Below are positions 22,129 to 32,539 of a stretch of 64,000 bases of DNA, in pieces. This stretch comes from Nyssa sinensis. Taxonomy: Eukaryota > Streptophyta > Magnoliopsida > Cornales > Nyssaceae. Positions within the stretch are counted from its first letter, which is position 1. Every line of letters starts with the position of its first letter. A program made the position numbers and the translations under genes. Location: contig CM018041.1 in NCBI GenBank assembly GCA_008638375.1, positions 16,819,953 through 16,883,952 of the forward strand, given 5' to 3'. The notes below the pieces were generated by a model. The model had not been told where the DNA came from. It was given only the letters and a program-made list of their open reading frames with translations, and did no database searches.

Positions 22129-25012
22129 GTAATGATAATGTGTGTAGGTGTATATATATATATGTGTATATATATATATATATATAATTTAAATTATATG
22201 TTGTGTATATGTGTATACATGTGAGTGTATATTTAAATGTGAAAATATATATATGTATATATATATATATAAATCAGATTGTGTGAGGTATGTGTGTGTG
22301 TAACCGGTTGTGTGTGTGTGTGAGTTTGAGTATAATACACTCAAACAAGGTATGGGTTGGGGTTGTGTGTGTGAGTGGAATTCAGGGAGTGGGAGATGCA
22401 GAATTGGCAAGGAGTGGTTGGTCTTGGGGAGAGAGAGAGAGAGAGAAATATAGAGAGAGAGAGAGTGAAGAGAAAAGAGGTGTATTCTCGGGTGGGAAAG
22501 AAGAGAAGGAAAGGAACAGAAAAGAGGGAGAGAAATAGAGCTCTGAGGGAGAGTTTGAGACTTGGTTCGAGCTCGGAGCAAGGAGGTGGAAGAGGGCACG
22601 GCTAGAGAGAGAAACGGCCGAAAAATTGGTAAGTGGGTTGCTTCTGTTTCAATTTTTTTTAGAGCATTTCAATTGGTTTAAATTGTAGAACCTTGTAGAG
22701 CATAATGTAAGGATTAAAACGCAACAAAAATGATAGAAAATGGTTGAGAAATGAGGGAGAACTTTGGAGTTGCAGGTCTAGGGTGAGTCTCGGGTTTTGG
22801 TGTTTTAGACGCTAGATCCACGTTCGAATGATGGGGAATCGTTGGGGTGAGTTGCAGAAAACCCTAGAGTCAAAATGGGGTGAAAAACAGTGGGAAAAAT
22901 TGTGAAAAATGGGGAGAACACAGCTGGCCGGAATCTGGGTTGCATGGCAGGAAAACCGGCCTGGGTTTTGAGAGAGACAGTTGGGTTGGGACGGGAACAC
23001 GTTCTAAATGATTCCTTAGGTCCTAGGGTTCGTTTGGTGAAGAAAGAAGGGAAATGAGACGTGTAAAACTAGAGAAAAATGGGAGGGAAAGCTTCGGTCT
23101 CCGACGATGTGGCCGGAGAAGACGACCTGAAGCAGGTCGGAAAGGCGGGGGGCGCAGAGGTCGACTGGGCTGTCTCGTTTGGGCCTGTTGCTTTGGGCCT
23201 GCTTTAATCTTCAATTTTGGGCTTAGTGTTTTAAAAGAGTTGGGCCGAGTTAATTTTAAAAAGGTCTTGGGCTTTTGAGATTTGGGCCGGTTAGGATGGG
23301 AATGGACTGAACCGGTCGGTTCAGTGAACTCTTAAACCGGTTTAGGGTTTTGGTTTAAAAACTCCCTGGTTCAGACCAAAATTTAGGTTATTTATATTTT
23401 TAACCCCAAAACTTTTTAATAATTATATTTTGACCCCTTAGCCTTTAAGAAATTAGAATTTGACCCAAGACTTTTGGGTAATTATGTTCTGACCCTCATG
23501 AATAAAATATTAATAAATTATTAATTAAATTAATTAATTTAATTAATTAAATATTCAAAAAACATCCCGGAGTCCAAATGGGACAAGTCATTAGTGTATT
23601 TTGACTATCTCGACCATTTCGAGACCAATGGTGAGGTCCGTTTTACGAGACGGGGTTCCAAAAAATAAAAGACCCGTAGTAACCCTTAAAATTACCAAAA
23701 TGCCCCTAACTTGAAACACTGTCAGACGAACTCCGAATTAGGTAAACAAATAGTGAAATTTTATTATCTCGAACATTCCGGACTCAACCGTGGAGTCCGA
23801 TTTGTGAAAAGGGGTCACGAAATATAAGGGCACATGTAAAGTGCAAAATCACTGTTTTGCCCTTTTGAACCCCGGTGTCCGAATTGAGTTCTACGAAAAC
23901 CTAGACTTATTTTATTAAACGTTCTAAAACCAATGGTAGAGTTTAATTTAGCAGAATAGAAACTTATGAATTAAAGACATAAAATTTGATGAATAGCATA
24001 AATTCAAATAACAATAGACTGAGTTGTAATTTCTACTCTTAGGGACACTGACAGGACAGGAGGAGGCGATCTGATCTTCAGCATTTTCATCCACCAGTTC
24101 AGTTACATATAGTGCACGATCTTCTAGGGTTGATACCAACCCATCAGGTATGGTGTTTTACTAATGTTAGAAATGAAGTTAAGTTAGGAATATTTGTGAA
24201 TGACTGGAATGACTTATGTGCTTATGTGGAATGTGTTTACTTGATGATTTAGGGTTGATTGCTCACACGTTTGCATGTCACTTGTACTTTATGAAAATTT
24301 AGTGAATGATGAATGTGAATCATGACATGTGTTTAAGTTGATAATATGAGATATGCTTGCATATGGAACTGACTGATGATTTATATGTTATTGTTCGAGC
24401 ATGCTATATTATTGATAACCATGTTCATTAAGATTGCATTGGCATATTGGCATACGATGAATCCTTTGAGAACATAGTGTGGGTTGAGCATTGCATTATG
24501 AGGGTGTAGATCTTGTGGTGAAAAACCCAAAATTGGCCATTGCATCGGGGAGTACCCGGAAAAGAAACATGGGTGTGGCATAGAGTTGTGCATGGGTGCG
24601 TCACGCATACCATTCATATATTACTTCGATGCTTTGAATGACATTTAGAGATAAATGTACACTTTGCACATGCCACGCCTTAGCTTTATTTCTTGCATTA
24701 GCACTTCATCATACCAGCAGTTGAGCTGACCCATTCGTGGGCAACATTTTCAGATGAGGACCCTCCAGCTATTTGAGACCCAGGGATGCTTTGATAGGAA
24801 GAGACACTTGTTATATTTTGGTCCGTGGGACCTATGTTTTGTAATGTAAGGGCTTAAGCCCGAATGACCTATGAACGATGTATTCATGTTATCTTATGTA
24901 TTGATGGGGATGGACCTATGTTTAGTGGATTTATTTACCTTGTCCTTTTATTTATTTTATTTTCTGTCTCGTCAGTCGCGCCTCGGGTTCGGTCAGAATT
25001 CGGGGCGTGACA
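21988..25012 (+). mobile_element. Solo LTR A (3.0 kb, gypsy chromovirus-type), sense plus
   Basis: Starts TGttataaca, ends gggcgtgaCA, and is flanked by the 5-bp duplication cattc (21983-21987 and 25013-25017). No internal retroelement region is present, so it is a solo LTR. Orientation is inferred from LTR C (55788-58661), which adjoins a chromovirus polyprotein and whose sense strand ends in the same ...GTGACA. The sense strand shows TATA-rich repeats (about 22150-22275), a GA-rich leader and a good splice donor (attg|gtaagtg, about 22626). The middle part (24420-24610) matches LTRs B and C. Confidence 0.8.
22060..22129 (+). repeat. (ATT)n microsatellite in LTR A
   Basis: About 23 ATT units with one interruption (atc). 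Confidence 0.9.
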
Positions 25013-25077
25013 CATTCTATTCCTGATATTATTTCATTCCTGTCTTATTCTATTCCAGCGTACCAAACGTACCCTTA

Positions 25078-25537
25078 GTGATTGGTCATTTACTTTTCCA
25101 ATCTCGGAATAATCACCCTCTATGAAAAGGTCTAAGAAGGGGTCTTACTATTCAGTGCTTTGAGAAGGATGCTTATTCACTATTGGAAAGAGGGTTGTTT
25201 AATTGTCACTCACAAAGTAACACGAATGTCATGTTGTGAATCTTTGCGCGCTTCACGTAGCCGAAAACGCTACTCGTTGTGTATCTTGACATAAATGGCC
25301 ATGATGTGACATTCACCCTAGTAGTCAATTATCTCTTTATTGTAAAGAGGGCTATTTTCATCACTCACAAAGTAACATGAATGTCATATTGTGAATCTTT
25401 GTGTGTTCCAAGCAGCCGAAAACGGCTACTCATTTTGTATCTTGACATAAATGGCCATGATACGACATTCACATCAGCAGTCAATCATCTTTTTCCTGGA
25501 AGTTGGTTAGTTACCTCTCATTTTGTTTTAGGATTCT
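25078..25537. other. Spacer between two facing solo LTRs
   Basis: About 460 bp of the original locus, mostly made of the 155-bp tandem duplication listed separately. No gene. Confidence 0.6.
25183..25505 (+). repeat. 155-bp tandem duplication
   Basis: Two diverged copies (25183-25337 and 25338-25505) sharing actcacaaagtaaca, gaatgtcat.ttgtgaatct, agccgaaaac and tcttgacataaatggccatg. The second copy carries an intact small palindrome agccgaaaacggct, which is shortened in the first. Confidence 0.85.
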
Positions 25538-28500
25538 TGTCACGCCCCGAATTCCTGACCGAACCCGGGGACGCGACTGAACGAAATAAAAGACAAAACA
25601 AAATAGACGAATAAATAAATAAATAGCAATTTAACTAATTTAGATACAAGCCTACACACATTCCTGTTTTAAAAAAATTTCGGCAGAACCTCCTTTATTT
25701 TTCGAGCCTTTTTCCCCCTGATAATCATAATACATCATATATATACAAACACATCACAATCCATCCTCACTCGATGGCCACAATCTTATTAAAGTTAAAT
25801 ATACATCGCCTAATTATACAATCCATCACGTCTACTCCTACACTTAAACTAAAAGATCACAAATTCCATATTTATTACAATATACAATGCCATTTCCATT
25901 CTTTTCAGAAACACACCAATCTTTTATAATACCAAAATACACCCCAAGGGCCAAATATTCTTCCAAATTTATTTCCTCTCCTTTCTCTAAGACTTCATCA
26001 AGTCCCGCATACCAAGAGCCTTATTTGAAACCTGTGCCCACGAATGGGTCAGCGCCAACATGCTGGTATGGTACAATACTAATGCAAGGAACAAAATTAA
26101 GTCATGGCATGTGCAAGTGTACATGTATGTCTACATGCCTCCCTAATCATTCATATGATGTGATGGCAATTTATATAATGCATCCATACAAAATCAATAT
26201 CACATTCATGAATTTCTAAAATGCAATGTTAATATGCGTGACGCACACATGCAACTCTATGTCACCCATGTCCCACTTCACAGTCCGCCCCCGTCAGCCC
26301 GTGGGTACTGATGTTGGCCAGAATTTGGGTTTTTCACCACAGGACCTACGCCTTCATAATGCACAGCACCTCGTGCTGACCCACACTATGTTTTCAAGAA
26401 ATCACACTATGCCAATATGCCATGATTTCATCATGCAATAGTACAGTTCAAATGAAACATCACTTTCATAAGCATATGTAACATGCTTTAATTAATGCAT
26501 CATATTTAAGATCAACAATAGCATTTACATCACAAGAGTTCATCCCAAACCATCGTGTCATGCTCGAGCAATCTCAACACTTACGCAAATCCACATGTCA
26601 CAATATCAACAATCCTTCTAAAACATAAATCACATATGATGACAACTCAAGAAGTAAATCATACCTCCCAAATAATCATAAAGAACACGTAAGCATATAA
26701 ACAATCAAAGTGTCTCAAAGCAATAACTCCTATGTGATCTTCTATCAGTAAATAAGCACAAGAATCATTCAATCAATACGCACATCAATCCTAATTTAAT
26801 TCTATTCCTTACTTAGCAAAGTACCATACCTGATTGGGTTATCTCAACCCTAAGAAGTCGTGTCCACTATGCAATCCAATCAAACAGGTTAATCTTTACT
26901 CCACGATTCAGAAGTTGAAGAAAACACACCGGCAGGTTGATCGAGTCGGCCAACCATTTTAAATCCAGTTTCATCAGCTTCTTTAGCCTTTTTCCCTCAA
27001 GCAGATGATGATCCTGACAGATTCTGTCCCTTTATCATCCCATCATCAGATATTTAAGAACCTTCCCTTCCTCCCATCAGATTACTGTCTAGAGTCTTCA
27101 ATCAATAACTCCAATTTCTACAAACAAAGTTAAAACCCATAGCCTCCAACAATTACACCACCGCAAGGCTGAAGCTACAACTTAGATTGCATCACTTCCC
27201 TCAGTCAATAGGCCTTGCTCAAGCTGCAGGTCGCATAGAAACTGCAGGTGACTCCCATGGAAACCCCACATCAAAACTCTCAATTTATCTTATATTTCCT
27301 CATTAACAAAGTAGACAGCAACCCGCTAATTACCGCAACATAACACCTTATACAAAGTGTCAATTAATACATATCACTAGTAAAGGGGGCAACGCTACAC
27401 ACTGATTTTCATCTACTGCACAATCTCTTCTCCAAATCGAGCTACTTCGGGTTTGCATCAGGATGCACATTGGTTCTGCTATGGATTCCAGCACAGAACT
27501 TTGACTAGGGCCATCAAGTTGCCAGAATTCATCCTTAACCTGGGTCATGGACTTGGACCCTTTCTCATTGGACTGCTGCTCCTCTGCACTTCCTTCGCAC
27601 TTTTGAATTTCCTATTTATTGCTCAAGAGTGAATCATCAGCTCCTTTATACTTGAATTATTCAGTAGAATCATTTTCTGCTACTCTCAAATCACCTAATC
27701 AGGCTTGTAGTATAGCAGCATATCGTTTGCACATCAAACAAGCATCGGCATTTAGCATATATTGCTAGCAATGTGTTGGACACCGGAGAATCCATCTCTA
27801 ATCTAGATCTAACAAGAAACCCAATACCCAACTGACTGCAGCAACCATCCATATACATATCCTGCAGTCGCAAGGAAGAAATAGGCATCCCACTATTTCC
27901 TCTCCCTGATTCAGGCTCAATCGAGTCATCACCGTAGCCATTGACAAAACCACAACATCACACACAATCCCGAACCATAAAACCGTAACATCCAATTACA
28001 CAATTTCGAGCTATCCAACATCGTCCCCAAACACGGCCATGGCCGAATCAGCAATCCAATTCATCACAAAAATCGCAACATCATCATTCAACCTTTAATA
28101 CACCCAATTCCTAACAATGGTCCATCATAACAACAAACAATTCATCAACAAACTGGGTAGTGCTTTGTGGACAAAGCCGTAGCACTTTACTCAATTCTGA
28201 ACCATCCCACAAAACTCGAACATCCACCACCATTTTGGGTTGTATTAGAACCCACCACAACAGCAAAGTTCCAGAACCGAGATAGATTGAACATACCTGG
28301 CATATCTCCAATTTGATTCTCACTTTTCTGATCTTCACCTGAACCACCTAGAAGCTGCTTCCATCAATCTGCTTCAAGCCCGAACATCCAGCTACACTGA
28401 TAATCTAATCCTATAGATATACAAATCTGCTGCGCCAATTTCGTGGTACCTAATCGATTCCAACCAGGTCCTCACAATTTCTTACAAACCCCAATAACAC

Positions 28501-29232
28501 CTTCACCCATCTTCTTCAACGTTTCCCTTTCTGCACCGCTACACGCAACACGCACATATACCTCCTACACGCTACACCTACACGTATATATACATAAATT
28601 CTTACTGCAGCATCATTATCGCCCCCTATTACAACTCTAGTAGCAGCCACACATCCAACTCGAACCCCAGTCTGCATTTCCCAACTGTAGCCCTTCCAAC
28701 CAGTTTGCAACACCTAGTAACCCCATATGCGAATCAAACTCTTCAATCACCCCTCCAACGATTGATCCCATCTGATCCCTTGGGCAGCGTGGTCTGAAGA
28801 GAATCAGAGTTCTGAAATTTCTTTCCCTCTTCTCTCTCTCCCCCTTTCTCTTTTTCTCTCATTTTCTCCCTGCTTCTACTGCAACCTGCCCACCCCTATT
28901 TTTCTATCTCTCTTCTCGGTTTTTTCCTCCCAATTCTTATCTCTTCATTTTATTTCTTTGGCCACACGTTTCTCCACCGCCTCACTTAATCTATATATAT
29001 ATCTATAATATAATATAATATAATATAATAATATACAAGACTTACACCCACTGCTCATTCTTATCTTTCTTTTCTATTCCATATAATATTCATTTCTATA
29101 ACACATATATCGTGGCCTTTTTTTTTTTGGTCTGGATTAATTTTATATTTCTTAATAATTAATCCCCTCATGGCTTACTGTATTCAGGGCTATCGCTAAT
29201 TATTATCGTTACAAAACCCTTTCTAGTCATTC

Positions 29233-29284
<52 letters not shown>

Positions 29285-29297
29285 TCAAATCTCTACA
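25538..29297 (-). mobile_element. Solo LTR B (3.8 kb, same family as A), sense minus
   Basis: The plus strand starts TGtcacgccccgaattc and ends ctctaCA, flanked by the duplication attct (25533-25537 and 29298-29302). The first 30 bases are the reverse complement of the end of LTR A. The stretch 26226-26410 (cacacatgcaactctatg, ttgggtttttcaccacagga) matches A in reverse and C in the same orientation. No internal region remains. Open stretches inside it are not genes. Confidence 0.82.
29234..29284 (+). repeat. (ATT)n microsatellite in LTR B
   Basis: About 17 ATT units, read directly. Confidence 0.9.
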
Positions 29298-29727
29298 ATT
29301 CTTCTTCATAGTAGGTCATTTGTGGCATGTGAAAACGATGTAGGACATATATGGTACATGTCTATATCTTTGTAAATATTGACGTTATTGTATTCATCCT
29401 GTCATGGTTCGTGCTATGTCACTTGGTATCAAAGTAAGGATTCACCTGACTAGATGACAATTGTTGGAGATGAAATAAAAAAACCTATTGACTCTGGTTA
29501 TGGGATAGAGGTTGTGTTGGTTGCGATCGAAGAGGAGGGGCGACAATTAAGAGAAACTAGTGATATACTTCTCAGATTCGGTCTCAAAGCTAACAGAGAC
29601 TCTCTAATTAACAGGAATTGCACTAACTGGATTTGTCTGATGCCAACTTATTGATAAATCTACCCTAGAAAGGCGTCCTCAAGGGCAACTAGCCTTAGTG
29701 GATGATTCAAATGATGAAGATTTTGCT

Positions 29728-30133
29728 TGATGTAGGACATATTTAGTATCTTAAAAATAAGGAAAGTTATTTTAGAGTTGTATTAAGATTATTTAATTTT
29801 TAATTTTAATTTATTTTTAATTTCTCTAATTTCCTTGTTTTACTAGGATTAGTAGAGAAAATATAGGAATTAGTAGTTTCCTATTCAAATTACTAGTTTT
29901 TATTGTAGTAGGATTAGTATAAAAATAGGAGTTTTTGTTTTCTAGTCAAGTAGTAGTGTTCTAACACTATAAATATAATGTAATATGTCTTTATGGTTAA
30001 GTTTTTTGTCAATATTAATTCAATTATGAATTTAGGAGAATTATTTTCTCTTGTTGAGTGAAGAGTTCTCATGTTACTTTGTTACTAAGGAATTCGACAT
30101 GTTTAATTCTCCTTCACGTTCCGTTCCACGTCA
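29728..30133 (+). repeat. Left LTR of inner small element
   Basis: tgatgtaggacatatttagt ... ccacgtca. It contains actataaatataatg, a possible TATA element. Partner at 31300-31714. Confidence 0.8.
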
Positions 30134-30135
30134 TT

Positions 30136-30146
30136 TGGTATCATAG
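30136..30146 (+). promoter_or_regulatory. Primer-binding site (tRNA-Met type)
   Basis: tggtatcatag, two bases after the LTR end. It resembles tggtatcagag, the complement of initiator tRNA-Met 3' ends used by many plant LTR elements, with one change. Confidence 0.65.
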
Positions 30147-30664
30147 TAGGATTTGCCTAGCTCAATAGGAACTGACAGAGTCAAGAACCCAAATTCATTG
30201 ATGTTCGTCAGTAGGATGGAGGCTGAATGAGCGACAATTGACTACTAAGGGCAACAATTAGCACATATCAACGATCAGCTTCGGTGCTATACAATAGAAA
30301 CTCATGCGACTTAATTTTAATGCCCCTAGAGACCCTCCAGTCGATAGGAACTGCGCTGGAGGATTTACCCGAGGTCAGCCTGAAGATAGAGCTATTCACA
30401 ATTGCAAAAGACTTCTAGATTTTGATGGTAATTTTTATCTTGAAGACTTTCATGATTGAGTTTATGATTTAGATGATTGTCTTAATGATTTGAGACTTTC
30501 AAAAGATTTTTTTTTTTTTAGGCAAAATATAAACTTATTGGATTTGCAAAAAGATGATAGCATGATTTACAGGAGACATAAAAAATTGCAAAGAAAAAAT
30601 GCATTCGTTCATGGCCAAGAATGATAAAATTGCTTGATGGATAGATTTTTGCCAAAAAAATATT

Positions 30665-31225
30665 TTGCAAATCTTAGAAGATAAATACATGCCAACTTGG
30701 GAAAGGACCAAGAAAGAAGTACGAGTAAAATTTAAAATTGTTGAGCTTACTTTAAGTGATAAGGTTGTAGATATTACAACATTGGAAGATGTGCCTATCC
30801 TTACAAAGGATGTGCCCATCCTTATAGAAAAATTTCTTGTCATAGAAAGCAAAGATCCAATTATTCCATGTCTTAAAGATCATCATAAGAAGTTGGATAA
30901 AAATAAAGAAGAAGAAAACAGTTCAAAATCAATTGATCAAAGTATGGATTTAGTGGAACCAATTGATTCTAAAAATTATTTTATAAAAGAGAAAACAAAA
31001 ATTTTCATGAAGATAGTCAATGCTACAGATAAGAAGGAACTTGAATTTGCGAAGGATGATAATGATGCTTACAAGAAGATTGAATTTGTAGTAGATCAAG
31101 AAGATAATTATTGTTTTATTAAAAGAACATTATTATCATTAAAAAAATGGCCTAAAGTCATAGACCTTATAGAAGATGCGATAGAAGAAATTTTTAAGTC
31201 TCCAATTGTTCTTAAAAAAATTTAA
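30665..31225 (+). CDS. Unassigned 186-aa protein of small LTR element
   Basis: The longest open frame in the element. It is rich in Lys, Asp, Glu and Ile. The first residues (ILEDKYMPT) look like the end of a gypsy gag matrix/capsid segment (usually '...YVPTNY'). Downstream it reads an acidic/basic region with ENSSKSIDQSMDLVEPIDSK and ends VIDLIEDAIEEIFKSPIVL. I recognise no protease, zinc-knuckle or RT motif in it. The outer element keeps a diverged version of the central part (LELVDQSVNLIVPIDF at about 31857-31903), so the ORF is a shared family component and not a chance frame. The true start may lie upstream in the broken gag frame. Function unknown; a role as a truncated structural protein is inference. 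Confidence 0.5.
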   Translation: MQILEDKYMPTWERTKKEVRVKFKIVELTLSDKVVDITTLEDVPILTKDVPILIEKFLVIESKDPIIPCLKDHHKKLDKNKEEENSSKSIDQSMDLVEPIDSKNYFIKEKTKIFMKIVNATDKKELEFAKDDNDAYKKIEFVVDQEDNYCFIKRTLLSLKKWPKVIDLIEDAIEEIFKSPIVLKKI

Positions 31226-31299
31226 CAGGTCTATGGATAAGTTCGTGGTTGCGTATATCCAGTTAACTCGAGGACGAGCTGTTGTCAAATGAAAGAGAC

Positions 31300-31714
31300 T
31301 AATGTAAGATAGATTTGGTACCTTAAAAATAAGAAAAGTTGTTTCAGAGTTGTATTAGGATTATTTATTTTTTAATTTTAATTTATTTTTAATTTCTCTA
31401 ATTTTTTTGTTTTATTAGGATTAGTATAGAAAATATAGAAATTAGTAAGTTTCTTATTCAAATTACTAGTCTTTATTGTAGTAGGATAAGCTATAAAAAT
31501 ATAAGTTTTTGTTTCCTAATCAAAGTAATAGTGTTTTAGCACTATAAATATGATGTAATATGTCTTTATGGTTAAGTTTTTTTATCACTATTAATTCAAT
31601 TACAAATTTTGGAGAATTATTTTCTTTTGTTGGCATGAGGAGTCCCCTAGTTACTTTGTTACTAATGGAATTCGACGTGTTCGATTCTCCTTTCTATGTT
31701 TCCGTTTCGCATCA
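31300..31714 (+). repeat. Right LTR of inner small element
   Basis: taatgtaagatagatttggt ... tttcgcatca; matches 29728-30133 with about one difference in eight. Confidence 0.8.
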
Positions 31715-32539
31715 TTGCTGTAAGATTTAGAAGAGACATACATATGAAGACTGATCTATCATCTTTCAATGATCATTTTCATATTAAGACAAAAATTGAA
31801 GATCGTCAGTGTGTAATAATAACTCCTATTATGGAGAAAGAAGAAAAAAATAATTTGGAACTAGTTGATCAAAGTGTAAATCTAATAGTACCAATAGATT
31901 TTACAAGCTCTTTTTAGAAGAGGAAGACAATAGTAATTTAATAGCTCTTGCGGATAATAAAAAATTTCTATAGAAGTAGTCAACACTATAGATTAGATTG
32001 AATTTGCGAAGGATGATTATAATGCTTAAAAGAAGATTGAAATTGAATTAGATCAAGAATATGATTTTTTTTTAGTTTCATTCCGTGAACATTACTGTCA
32101 TAAAAAGGGAACCTAAAATTACAAATCTCATAATGCAAAACAAGAAATTTTTTAATAGTTAATTGTTCTTGAAAAGATTCAATCATTATTGTTGAGTTAT
32201 GGACGAGTTCGAGGTCGCATACATTTAATTAACTCAATGACTAATTTTTCTCAAGTGAGAGAGTCTAATGTAGGACAAATATGGTACATGTTAAAAACAT
32301 ATATTTTTATTTTCCAAAACAATTGTAGAATTCTTTAGTTTGCAATTTAATTTTTTTTTTCAAATTTCTCTAGTTTCCAAATTTTAAGATGTAATGGGTC
32401 TTCTATTATTTAGAGTTTTTATCAATGATATATTAATTCTGAATTTAGAGAATTGTTATTTTACTTGGGTGAGTAATTCTCGTGTTGATTTAATATAAGA
32501 AATTTGACGTGCTCAATTCCTTTTATATTTCGATGTCAC

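Larger units (their letters stand above)
21520..25074. mobile_element. Tourist-like MITE split by a solo LTR
   Basis: The left end cgccatgtttggtaggccga and the right end (reverse complement) gggtacgtttggtacgctgg are imperfect terminal inverted repeats, followed on both sides by gaata..aggaatg(g/a)aat-type sequence. Each end abuts TTA (21517-21519 and 25075-25077), the 3-bp target duplication of PIF/Harbinger-type elements. Without the 3025-bp LTR and its 5-bp duplication, the MITE is about 525 bp (21520-21987 plus 25018-25074). There is no coding capacity. Confidence 0.65.
29728..31714 (+). mobile_element. Inner copy: complete 2.0-kb LTR element, polymerase-less
   Basis: LTRs at 29728-30133 and 31300-31714 (406 and 415 bp, roughly one difference in eight by eye), flanked by the 5-bp duplication ttgct (29723-29727 and 31715-31719). 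The primer-binding site is tggtatcatag (30136-30146), and a purine-rich stretch gaaagaga lies just before the right LTR. The internal region is only about 1.17 kb: a gypsy gag-like start (PPVDRNCAGGFTRGQPEDRA, LLDFDGNFYLEDFHD) broken by stops, then an intact 186-codon ORF. No polymerase domain is present, so it must depend on enzymes supplied elsewhere. Confidence 0.75.
29335..32539 (+). mobile_element. Outer copy of a small LTR element without polymerase
   Basis: The right LTR (about 32262-32536) begins taatgtaggacaaatatggt and ends in gatgtca. The left LTR (about 29335-29428) begins with nearly the same sequence but is only ~95 bp and must be internally deleted. It is followed by a tRNA-Met-type primer-binding site (tggtatcaaagt, 29431-29442). 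Between them are a short gag-like N-terminal stretch (29454-29654, broken) and, after the inner insertion, a stretch at 31715-31917 with GATTTAG..GACATACATATGAAG coding continuity and a tail resembling the inner ORF's C-terminal half. No RT, RNase H or integrase signature was seen. It is interrupted by the inner copy at 29728-31714. Confidence 0.6.

Noticed and set aside
22189..23280. Open frames on both strands with Ser/Leu/Thr or Arg/Glu runs
   Set aside because: They lie inside solo LTR A and come from GA/CT and TA repeats.
25887..28713. Several 60-110 codon frames
   Set aside because: All lie inside solo LTR B and have no resemblance to retroelement proteins or host genes.
30665..31225. 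Host gene for the 186-aa ORF
   Set aside because: It lies entirely between two LTRs with a target-site duplication, and a decayed homologue sits in the outer related element.
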